Shown piece by piece: positions 5,248 to 11,856 of a DNA stretch of 22,658 nt. The DNA is from Prevotella sp. (GTDB lineage: Bacteria > Bacteroidota > Bacteroidia > Bacteroidales > Bacteroidaceae), in contig JAILAA010000198.1 in assembly GCA_024681875.1 (NCBI GenBank), positions 1-22,658 of the forward strand, given 5' to 3'. Within the stretch, counting starts at the first letter, position 1. Each line of letters starts with the position of its first letter. The notes below the pieces were generated by a model. That model did not search any database, was not told the DNA's origin, and was given only the letters and a program-made list of their open reading frames with translations. The translations under genes and the position numbers were made by a program.

Positions 5248-6369
5248 ATGAAATACTACTTGATAGCTGGCGAGGCTTCGGGCGACCTGCACGCCTCGCG
5301 CCTGATGATGGAGCTGAAAAAGCAGGACATGGAGGCGGAGTTCCGTTTCTATGGTGGCGACGAGATGCTAAAGGCTGGTGGCACTCGTGTGAAACACTAC
5401 CGAGAGATGGCCTACATGGGCTTCATCCCCGTATTGTTGCACCTCCCCACTATCCTGAAGAATATGCGGCGCGCCAAGAAGGACATTCTGGCTTGGCAGC
5501 CTGACGTGGTCATCCTCGTTGACTATCCGGGCTTTAACCTCAAAATTGCAAAATATATTCACAGCCAAAGGCTAAAAGCTGATGGCCAAAGGCCAAAAGT
5601 CTTTTACTATATCGCGCCGAAGATATGGGCGTGGAAAGAGTACCGCATCAAGAACATCAAGCGAGATGTGGACGAGCTCTTCTCTATCCTCCCCTTCGAA
5701 ATTGATTTCTTTGAGAAGAAACACCACTATCCCATCCACTATGTGGGTAACCCCACTGCCGACGAGGTGAAAGCCTACCCCCAACCCCTCCCCAAGGGAG
5801 GGGGGAAACTTATTGCCATCCTTTGTGGCTCTCGCCGTCAGGAGATTAGGGATAACCTGCCCGCCATGCTGCAGGTTACCGACAAGTACAGCGACAAGTA
5901 TCAGATAGTCATAGCAGGTGCGCCCAGCATCGATGCCGACTACTACAAGCCGTTCATGGAGGGGCACAAGGTCAGCATTGTCTTCAATCAGACCTACCAG
6001 CTGCTTTCTCAGGCTCATGCCGCTCTTGTCACCAGCGGCACCGCCACGCTGGAGACGGCGCTCTTCGGCGTCCCGCAGGTAGTGTGCTATGAGGCGAGGC
6101 CGCACTGGTTTTTCAAATGGCTGCGCAAAAAACTGCTGAAGGTGAAGTATGTGTCGCTGGTCAATCTGATTGCGGACCGCGAAGTAGTGAAGGAATTGGT
6201 GGCTGACACCTTCTCGGTGGAGAATATTGAGAAGGAATTCTCTGTCCTATTGCCTGACGACAGTCCCCAGCGCAAAGCCATGTTGGAAGGCTACGGCGAT
6301 GTGCATCGGCTTTTAGGCGAGAAGCGTGCTCCTGAAGAGGCTGCCCGCATTATTCGCAATCTGCTGTAG
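5248..6369 (+). CDS. lpxB: Lipid-A-disaccharide synthase LpxB
   Basis: 373 aa. This GT19 glycosyltransferase joins UDP-2,3-diacylglucosamine and lipid X to form the lipid A disaccharide at the inner membrane. Family signatures are MKYYLIAGEASGDLHASRLM at the N-terminus, FYGGDEMLKAGG, MGFIPVLLHL, VILVDYPGFNL, YYIAPKIWAWKEYRIKNIKR, VGNPTADEV, the C-terminal GSRRQEIRDNLP, and ALVTSGTATLETALFGVPQVV. The start at 5248 is set by the conserved MKYYLIAGE and the promoter just upstream. Two stretches are foreign to the family: residues 106-117 (SQRLKADGQRPK), from a 21-nt tandem repeat, and about 177-186 (YPQPLPKGGG), from a palindromic repeat lying where relatives have the linker between the two Rossmann halves. 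Its 3' end overlaps miaB by 20 bases, tail to tail. Confidence 0.95.
   Translation: MKYYLIAGEASGDLHASRLMMELKKQDMEAEFRFYGGDEMLKAGGTRVKHYREMAYMGFIPVLLHLPTILKNMRRAKKDILAWQPDVVILVDYPGFNLKIAKYIHSQRLKADGQRPKVFYYIAPKIWAWKEYRIKNIKRDVDELFSILPFEIDFFEKKHHYPIHYVGNPTADEVKAYPQPLPKGGGKLIAILCGSRRQEIRDNLPAMLQVTDKYSDKYQIVIAGAPSIDADYYKPFMEGHKVSIVFNQTYQLLSQAHAALVTSGTATLETALFGVPQVVCYEARPHWFFKWLRKKLLKVKYVSLVNLIADREVVKELVADTFSVENIEKEFSVLLPDDSPQRKAMLEGYGDVHRLLGEKRAPEEAARIIRNLL
5564..5601 (+). repeat. 21-nt tandem direct repeat inside lpxB
   Basis: GCCAAAGGCTAAAAGCT (5564-5580) recurs as GCCAAAGGCCAAAAGTC (5585-5601) with a 21-base period, encoding QRLKADG then QRPKV. It keeps the frame and lies between KIAKYIHS and VFYYIAPK, where LpxB relatives have only a short variable loop. 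Confidence 0.65.
5779..5805 (+). repeat. Palindromic element inside lpxB, encodes PQPLPKGGG
   Basis: CCCCTCCC (5785-5792), CAA, GGGAGGGG (5796-5803) form a perfect 8-bp stem, preceded by CCCCCAA. The same unit, in the same orientation relative to coding, forms one end of the 97-bp element in miaB. It replaces the interdomain linker of LpxB between TADEVKA and KLIAILCGSR. Confidence 0.75.
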
Positions 6370-7798
6370 CTACAGGCTGGCCGAGAAGGGTAGCGCTGGT
6401 GCTGCCTGTAATGCGGACGCGGACAGTCTGACCAATGTGGTGACCCTGTTTGGGGAAGACCACCATCTTGTTCTGTTCGGTGCGCCCACATAGCTGTTCG
6501 CGGCTGCGCTTGGAGAAACCCTCCACCAAAACATCGAATTCCTTTCCCTCGTCTTTTTTGTTCTGCTGGGCAGAGATTTCGGTCTGCAAGGCGATGAGCT
6601 CGTTCAGGCGACGGATTTTCTCTTCTTCAGGCACATCGTCGGGTAGGTGCTTCGAGGCGTAGGTGCCCGGGCGCTCGCTGTACTTGAACATAAAGGCGGA
6701 GTCGTAGCCCACCTCGCGCATGAGCGAGAGACTGAGCTGGTGGTCCTCCTCCGTCTCGCTGTGGTAGCCCACGAAGATGTCGGTGGAAAGGCCGCAGTCG
6801 GGGATGATGCGGCGGATGGCCTCGACGCGGTCGAGGTACCACTCGCGGGTGTACTTGCGGTTCATCAGCTGGAGGATGCGGTTTGAGCCGCTCTGCACGG
6901 GCAGGTGGATATGCTTGCACACATTGGGCATCTCAGCTATGACACGTAGCGTGTCGTCACTCATGTCCTTGGGATGCGAAGTCGTAAAGCGGATGCGCAT
7001 TTCGGGAGCCTCGAGGGCAACAAGGCGAAGCAACTGGGCAAAGCCCACCCCCTGCCCCTCCCCAAGGGAGGAGGGCTCAGATAGCCTTTCTGCTTGGGAG
7101 TAACCAGACTCCCCTCCCTTGGGGAGGGGTTGGGGGTGGGCCCTGTATGAGTTCACATTCTGCCCCAGCAGCGTCACCTCTTTGAAGCCGCGGTCGCGCA
7201 GGTCGCGCACTTCGCGTAGGATGCTTTCCACGTCACGCGAGCGCTCACGGCCTCGGGTGTAGGGCACAATGCAGTAGTGGCAGAAATTGTTGCAGCCACG
7301 CATGATGCTGACGAAACCTCCAATGCGGTGGCCCAGGGCGATGCGCTGTGGCACGACGTCGCGGTAGGTTTCGGTGGTTGAGAGGTCGATATTGATGGCC
7401 TTATGGCCCGTCTCGGCCTGTGCGACGAGGTCGGGCAGCGAGAGGTAGGCGTCGGGGCCCGCCACGAGGTCGGCGCCGTACTTGTTGAGCAGGTCGTCCT
7501 TTACGCGCTCAGCCATACAGCCGAGGACACCGATGATGAGGGGGGCTCTCCCCCCGCTCTCCCCCAAAGGGAGGGAGCTGCTGCGCCTTGATTTACGCAG
7601 GGCGGCGAGGGCTTCAAGGCGGTGGAAGATTTTTTGCTCGGCATTGTCGCGAACGGAACAGGTGTTGAGGAACACGGCATCGGCCTCGTCAATATTTTCC
7701 GTGGTCTCGTAGCCTGCCATCTGCATGACCGAGGCGACGACCTCTGAGTCGGCTACGTTCATCTGGCATCCATAGGTCTCTATCAGTAGTTTTTTCAC
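6350..7798 (-). CDS. miaB: tRNA-2-methylthio-N6-dimethylallyladenosine synthase MiaB
   Basis: 482 aa, starting with GTG at 7798. This radical-SAM methylthiotransferase converts i6A37 to ms2i6A37 in tRNAs. The N-terminal UPF0004 domain carries the auxiliary-cluster cysteines Cys11 (ETYGCQMN), Cys47 (FLNTCSVRDNAEQK) and Cys94 (GVLGCMAERV). The radical-SAM CxxxCxxC is Cys169, Cys173 and Cys176 (GCNNFCHYCIVPYTRGRE). FTTSHPKDMSD and LPVQSGSNRILQLMNRKYTR follow, and a C-terminal TRAM domain ends the protein. It is longer than the usual 430-460 aa because of two repeat-encoded insertions: residues 73-86 (SSLPLGESGGRAP) and about 220-252, between NVNSY and FAQLLR. Neither hits a cluster ligand. It lies three bases after the porT-like gene and is probably co-transcribed with it. 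Confidence 0.95.
   Translation of the reverse strand: MKKLLIETYGCQMNVADSEVVASVMQMAGYETTENIDEADAVFLNTCSVRDNAEQKIFHRLEALAALRKSRRSSSLPLGESGGRAPLIIGVLGCMAERVKDDLLNKYGADLVAGPDAYLSLPDLVAQAETGHKAINIDLSTTETYRDVVPQRIALGHRIGGFVSIMRGCNNFCHYCIVPYTRGRERSRDVESILREVRDLRDRGFKEVTLLGQNVNSYRAHPQPLPKGGESGYSQAERLSEPSSLGEGQGVGFAQLLRLVALEAPEMRIRFTTSHPKDMSDDTLRVIAEMPNVCKHIHLPVQSGSNRILQLMNRKYTREWYLDRVEAIRRIIPDCGLSTDIFVGYHSETEEDHQLSLSLMREVGYDSAFMFKYSERPGTYASKHLPDDVPEEEKIRRLNELIALQTEISAQQNKKDEGKEFDVLVEGFSKRSREQLCGRTEQNKMVVFPKQGHHIGQTVRVRITGSTSATLLGQPVATADCE
7044..7140. repeat. 97-bp MITE-like element with 28-bp terminal inverted repeats, in frame inside miaB
   Basis: The ends at 7044-7071 and 7113-7140 are inverted repeats that differ at only two positions; each contains the CCCCTCCC-CAA-GGGAGG core. 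About 41 bases of non-repetitive sequence lie between. Read on the miaB strand it gives AHPQPLPKGGES, then GYSQAERLSEPS, then SLGEGQGVG, with no stop codon. The insertion lies between the conserved MiaB segments LLGQNVNSY and FAQLLRLVA. Confidence 0.75.
7540..7582. repeat. GC-rich palindromic element inside miaB, encodes SSLPLGESGGRAP
   Basis: GGGGGGCTCTCCCCCC (7540-7555) is followed by a second inverted repeat around CCCCCAAAGGGAGGGAG (7561-7577). On the miaB strand it encodes SSLPLGESGGRAP, inserted between LAALRKSRR and LIIGVLGCMAER. It resembles the reverse orientation (SLGEG) of the other elements. Confidence 0.6.
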
Positions 7799-7801
7799 TT
7801 G

Positions 7802-8551
7802 CTATTCGAAATAGAGGGTTAGTACAATCATCTTGCTCATGGCCATGTTGACGCTTCGAGCAAAGGCCTGCTTGTTGACGTCGGTAAGCTCGCTGGCATG
7901 TTTCTCATCGAACACGTCGGACAGGCTGAAGCAAAACTTCAGCTCGGGAATAAGCTTGAAGAAAGGCAGATAGTAGTCGCAGCCCAATCCCACTTCGACC
8001 ATGGTATCGAAACGCTTCAGGTGGATATAGTCCTGATCTTTGGCCGTTAGGTTAAGCATAGGGCTGACACCTGCCAACACGTATGGGCGGTAGTTGTTGA
8101 AGCGCTGGGCAGAGAACTTCAGGTCGACAGGAATGGCGATGTAGGTGTTCTTCATGTCCTGCGTTGTCTCGCGAGGCTGTCCGGCGTCGTTCAGGTCTTG
8201 GAAGTCACGGAATACCAGATGCTTAGAACCGAAGTGCATGGCTGGTGTGACGCGTAGTGCCAGGTGCTGAGAAAGACGCATGTCGGCCACGACACCAACG
8301 CTGAAGCCGGGATTCCATGTGTCGGCATCGCAGAGTACGGTGCGTTCCACGCCCTCAGTATCCTCAGCTGTGGTGATGAGCTGCGGCCCGACATTGCGGA
8401 ACTCCACGTCCTGCATGTTCAGGCCTACGTGTATGCCAAAGTGCAAGGGGCGCAAGTCGATGTACGGCTTGTTCTGCACCTTGCGCTGCTGCGCCATGGC
8501 CACAGTGGCTATGGTGACGAGCATAAGTAGACTGATGATTCGTCTCATCAT
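7802..8551 (-). CDS. porT: PorT-like outer-membrane beta-barrel protein (probable T9SS component)
   Basis: 249 aa with a signal peptide at about 1-20 (cleavage near AMA-QQ). The mature part has alternating hydrophobic and aromatic strands and ends in LTLYFE, with a terminal aromatic as in outer-membrane barrels. HFGIHVGLNMQDVEF near the start, followed by the motifs NTYIAIPVDLKFSAQRF, YRPYVLAGVSPMLNL and VGLGCDYYLPFFKLIPELKF, fits the PorT family. PorT is required for type IX secretion and gliding in Bacteroidota. The lyase at 8964-11765 carries a T9SS-type tail, which fits a T9SS in this organism. The generic barrel family also bears the name PorT, so the specific role is probable rather than certain. 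It stands upstream of miaB with a three-base gap. Confidence 0.7.
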   Translation of the reverse strand: MMRRIISLLMLVTIATVAMAQQRKVQNKPYIDLRPLHFGIHVGLNMQDVEFRNVGPQLITTAEDTEGVERTVLCDADTWNPGFSVGVVADMRLSQHLALRVTPAMHFGSKHLVFRDFQDLNDAGQPRETTQDMKNTYIAIPVDLKFSAQRFNNYRPYVLAGVSPMLNLTAKDQDYIHLKRFDTMVEVGLGCDYYLPFFKLIPELKFCFSLSDVFDEKHASELTDVNKQAFARSVNMAMSKMIVLTLYFE

Positions 8552-8658
8552 TTATAATAACGAAAAAAATGGTTTCTTATTATGTGCCCTCTAATTCAGA
8601 CGTCGTATAAATAAACAAAAAAGATACTTAAAAATTAGTAGAAACAAAAAAAACTTCC

Positions 8659-8666
8659 TATCTTTG
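8659..8666 (+). promoter_or_regulatory. Ferredoxin promoter -7 box
   Basis: TATCTTTG matches TAnnTTTG. It lies in the 168-bp gap between the divergent porT-like gene and the ferredoxin gene. The leader would be about 50 bases and A-rich. The -33 element is weak. Confidence 0.65.
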
Positions 8667-8719
8667 CATCCACAATTTTCAGTATTAACAACCATTTAAA
8701 AACAAAACAAGAGAAAATT

Positions 8720-8890
8720 ATGGCATACGTAATTGGTGATGACTGTATTGCTTGCGGTACATGTCAGGGTGAATGCCCCGTTGAGGCTATTTCCGAGGGT
8801 GCTGATAAGTACGTGATTGATGCTGACGCCTGCACAGAGTGCGGTACCTGCGCCAGTGTTTGTCCTTCAGAGGCTATCAGCCTGGGCTAA
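8720..8890 (+). CDS. Small 2[4Fe-4S] ferredoxin
   Basis: 56 aa, starting MAYVIGDDCI. Two CxxCxxCxxxCP motifs bind two [4Fe-4S] clusters: CIACGTCQGECP (residues 9-20) and CTECGTCASVCP (residues 38-49). Each is followed by a short EAIS segment, the classical clostridial-type arrangement with internal pseudo-twofold symmetry. It is a soluble low-potential electron carrier, for example for pyruvate:ferredoxin oxidoreductase. It has its own promoter and a strong terminator and is monocistronic. Start and length agree with the family (about 55 aa). High confidence in the fold; the partner enzyme is not shown by context. Confidence 0.96.
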   Translation: MAYVIGDDCIACGTCQGECPVEAISEGADKYVIDADACTECGTCASVCPSEAISLG

Positions 8891-8911
8891 TTCAGTTATA
8901 ACCGTAATCAA

Positions 8912-8942
8912 AAAAGGGGTTCCCGATGAGGGAGCCCCTTTT
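8912..8942. terminator. Bidirectional rho-independent terminator
   Basis: AAAAGGGGTTCCC (8912-8924), loop GATGA, GGGAGCCCCTTTT (8930-8942) form a 13-bp stem with a single G-U type mismatch. It has a T-run on each strand (TTTT on plus, TTTTTT on minus). It ends the ferredoxin transcript (+) and that of the lyase (-), which are convergent. Confidence 0.9.
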
Positions 8943-8963
8943 GCTGTGGTTGGCGTGGAAGGG

Positions 8964-11765
8964 TCATCTGACGATGACCTTCCTGTTGCCAATGATGTTA
9001 AGACCCTTGCGTGGCTGACGCAGTTGCTGTCCCTGAAGGTTATAGACGGTTTGGTCGTCGTCGGTCTCTGACCTGGTGCTGCTGATGTGGGTGACGGTGT
9101 TGGGGACGAGCACGCGGATGTTGTCGAACTTGCCGTTGCCATAGTAGCGTCCGTTGAGGAAATAGAGTCCCTGCAGGACGGTGCTGGTGGTGCCATCAGG
9201 CACGTTGTAAACGCCCTGGGCCGTAACGGCTCCTGTGTTCAGGTTTTTAACAGTATAGCTGACAGTGTGCTGCAGGCCGTTGACCTCCAGTTGATAGCGA
9301 TGCCAGATTCCATTGGCCAGCTCGGCGGTGTTGGCATCATTGTCGTTGATGACGACCGACGAACTGTTTGCCGTGAGGTTGAGACGAAGCAACTGGTGCA
9401 GGCCGCCGTTGTAGCTGCCGTAGTTGAACCAATGGGGACTGCCTTGTGGCACGTTCATGTTGCCGCTTTCGGTGGCAACGGCAAACTCGCTGCCATCCTT
9501 GTTGCCGGCGCTGAAGGCGGCATCGAACTGTAGTTTGTAGGTGTCGTAGGTGCCTGAAGAGACATGCATGCATACGGGCGTGGAGTTGACGTTTTGAGGC
9601 AGGTTGTATTGAATGTAGTTGCCGTGCTCGCTGTCGCCAGTGATAAGGGTGAGGTCGCCGCGTTGTACAGATGGGTTGGCAAAACTCCAGCTGCTGGCAT
9701 CGGTAGCTTTCTCGAAATCCTCCTCGTAGAAGACGATGTAGTCACCGTCATCTTCAGGTTCGTCTGGGTCGTTTCCGTCATTGAGCTTACCTTCGATGTA
9801 GTCGGGTAGGAAGAAACCAAGGTGTGGCGGCTGGTTGTAGGCCACATTCTGCCAGGCAATGCCCATGCGGTAGGTGTGGTCGTGCATCAGCGTAGGAACG
9901 CGGTAGCCGGTGGGCACGTTGGTACTGAAGATGTTGATTTTCGAGGGGTTGCTGCCATCGTAGAAAATGATTTCCTCGCGCCAGTCGCCCAAGATGTCGG
10001 CCTGCAAGCAAGGTACGCCCTTGCTGCCGTTGATGGTCATGCTGTTGGCAATGTCATAGAGGTTCGTATTGCGTTTGGGGTACATACGCGTATAGCCGTT
10101 ACCGTTCCATTTCTCCAGGAGGGGTTGGTTGTGATTGGAGATGTCGCCCAGCAGCTCTTCTGCCAGGTCGCCGTCCCAGTAGATGCGGAAATTGTTCACC
10201 TTAGGGCCGTATTGAGAGACTACATCGCCAGTAAGGCAGCTGCGTGTTTGGTTGTCGGCAGCGGAGGAAAAGAAATGCTCGCGGTAGGCCATGTCTACGT
10301 GTGCAGCAAGGCCACGGCCGTTGTCGACGCCGTTAGGACCACCTTTGAGCAGCACCTGACCGGTGGCGGCATCGTGGATGTCCCAGGCGTAGGTGCCCTT
10401 TTCCTCATGTACGTCGAACACCTCCAGGCCAGGGCGGTCGGGCAGCAGGTCGGCCATGTGCATGGCGTCGCCGTGGCCGAATCCTACAGCATAAAGCAGG
10501 TGTCCGTTGTCGTCGCAAGCGGCTGAGCCCCAGATAATCTCGTCCTTGCCATCGCCGTCGACATCGGCAACAGAAATGTTGTGATTGCCGTTCTGATACA
10601 TCGTAGCAGAGCCTTGTCCGCTAGTGGTGCTGCTGTTGGTGTGGCTTGTGGTGTTGAAATTGGCATCGGTGACGCTATAGGCCGTCTTCGAAGTGGATGC
10701 GTGCAGCCAGCGGTGTTGCAGCTGGGTGCCGTCGAAATCGACGGCCCAGAGGTATGCACGGCTGTAGTATCCACGCACGAGGATGGCGCTGGCTTTGCGC
10801 TGGCCTTTGTCCAAGTGGGCAACGGTAGCCAGATGGCGGTCGCTGCGGTTGCCGTAGTTGTCGCCCCAGAAGTTCTTGTCAGGATGATTGTCGGCCTTGC
10901 CGTAGTTGCCTGCACGGTTGGGGTTGTACCAGATGGTGTGGATGGCTGCGCCCGTCTGGCCGTTGAACACGGTAAGGAACTCCGGACCGCTGAGGATACG
11001 GCCGTCGCTGTTGACATAGCTGGTAGCGTTGTTGGTGTTCTTAATGGAATTTTCCGTTGCGGCAGCTGAGACATACTGGCCCTGGCCGTCAATGGAGCCT
11101 GGTGCCGTCTTGCATATCATCTCGGCCTTGCCGTCGCCGTTGAAGTCATAGACCAAGAACTGTGTGTAGTGAGCGCCGGAGCGGATGTTCCTGCCCAGGT
11201 CAACGCGCCAAAGGCGGGTACCATCGAGGCGGTAGCAGTCGATGATACAGTTGCCGGAATTGCCGCTGTTTGCATTATCGCGGCTGTTGGACGGATCCCA
11301 CTTCACGACGAGCTCGTACTCGCCGTCACCGTCGACATCGCCCACCGACATGTCGTTTGGCGTGTAATTATAATCATTGCCGCCAGCTGGCCTGTCAAGC
11401 TGGATGCTAGTGTAGATGTCGCTCCACGACTGGTAGGTGTTGGCTGTTTCAAGGACACTACCATTGAGGACTGCCTGTATTTGATAGACCGAAGAGGATG
11501 CGCCACTGTTGTCCTGATAGCTGGTGGCGTTCTTGAGGTTGCTGGCTATGACTGTGCCATTGCGTAGCACATTGAAGGTGATGTCAGGATTGTCAGTGCC
11601 GAGCAGGCGCCAGCTGACAAAGCGACCGCTGTTTTGTCCGGAAACTACTGTCAGTCCGCGTCCTAATGCCTCCATTTGCTGGGATGGGGTAGGCCACTGC
11701 GCTTGGGTCGCGAGTGTACTTGACAGCAGCATGAGACTACTGATGATGATTTGCCTTGTGTTCAT
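8964..11765 (-). CDS. Secreted rhamnogalacturonan lyase, polysaccharide lyase family 11, with T9SS C-terminal tail
   Basis: 933 aa from the ATG at 11765; an upstream start at 11837 lies inside the neighbour's terminator and would hide the signal peptide. A signal peptide (about 1-23) precedes a PL11 domain (to about 655). PL11 enzymes cleave the rhamnose-galacturonate backbone of pectin by beta-elimination on a calcium-rich eight-bladed propeller. Hallmarks are QMEALGRGLTVV, the calcium-type repeats DVDGDGEYELVVKWDPSNS, DFNGDGKAEMICKTAPGSID and DVDGDGKDEIIWG, and the closing YNQPPHLGFFLPDY. A second beta-rich domain (about 677-886, FYEEDFEKATDASSW to GKFDNIRV) resembles LamG/carbohydrate-binding folds. 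The tail YNLQGQQLRQPRKGLNIIG (about 907-933) is a T9SS-type sorting signal. No SusC/SusD pair or other pectin genes stand nearby. No TAnnTTTG box was seen upstream. Confidence 0.92.
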   Translation of the reverse strand: MNTRQIIISSLMLLSSTLATQAQWPTPSQQMEALGRGLTVVSGQNSGRFVSWRLLGTDNPDITFNVLRNGTVIASNLKNATSYQDNSGASSSVYQIQAVLNGSVLETANTYQSWSDIYTSIQLDRPAGGNDYNYTPNDMSVGDVDGDGEYELVVKWDPSNSRDNANSGNSGNCIIDCYRLDGTRLWRVDLGRNIRSGAHYTQFLVYDFNGDGKAEMICKTAPGSIDGQGQYVSAAATENSIKNTNNATSYVNSDGRILSGPEFLTVFNGQTGAAIHTIWYNPNRAGNYGKADNHPDKNFWGDNYGNRSDRHLATVAHLDKGQRKASAILVRGYYSRAYLWAVDFDGTQLQHRWLHASTSKTAYSVTDANFNTTSHTNSSTTSGQGSATMYQNGNHNISVADVDGDGKDEIIWGSAACDDNGHLLYAVGFGHGDAMHMADLLPDRPGLEVFDVHEEKGTYAWDIHDAATGQVLLKGGPNGVDNGRGLAAHVDMAYREHFFSSAADNQTRSCLTGDVVSQYGPKVNNFRIYWDGDLAEELLGDISNHNQPLLEKWNGNGYTRMYPKRNTNLYDIANSMTINGSKGVPCLQADILGDWREEIIFYDGSNPSKINIFSTNVPTGYRVPTLMHDHTYRMGIAWQNVAYNQPPHLGFFLPDYIEGKLNDGNDPDEPEDDGDYIVFYEEDFEKATDASSWSFANPSVQRGDLTLITGDSEHGNYIQYNLPQNVNSTPVCMHVSSGTYDTYKLQFDAAFSAGNKDGSEFAVATESGNMNVPQGSPHWFNYGSYNGGLHQLLRLNLTANSSSVVINDNDANTAELANGIWHRYQLEVNGLQHTVSYTVKNLNTGAVTAQGVYNVPDGTTSTVLQGLYFLNGRYYGNGKFDNIRVLVPNTVTHISSTRSETDDDQTVYNLQGQQLRQPRKGLNIIGNRKVIVR

Positions 11766-11789
11766 TGTTTTTAAGATATTTGTTGTTAG

Positions 11790-11838
11790 ATGAAATAAAA
11801 AAAAAGAAATGGAGCCCCTTAACCATGGGGGCTCCATT
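11790..11838 (-). terminator. Terminator of the exbB-TPR operon
   Basis: AATGGAGCCCC (11808-11818) and GGGGCTCCATT (11828-11838) form an 11-bp stem with a nine-base loop. On the minus strand the stem is followed by a TC-containing T-tract of about ten T. It lies just after the TPR gene stop and before the lyase start. Confidence 0.9.
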
Positions 11839-11856
11839 CTGCTATAACGTTCTAAA

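Noticed and set aside
6350..6369. Sequence error at the lpxB/miaB junction
   Set aside because: The 20-base tail-to-tail overlap leaves both proteins with plausible ends, and no frameshift is needed.
9822..10526. 234-aa plus-strand ORF opposite the lyase gene
   Set aside because: It lies wholly antisense to a well-supported PL11 gene, has low-complexity Val/Ala-rich composition and no motif; a shadow of the real gene's codon pattern.
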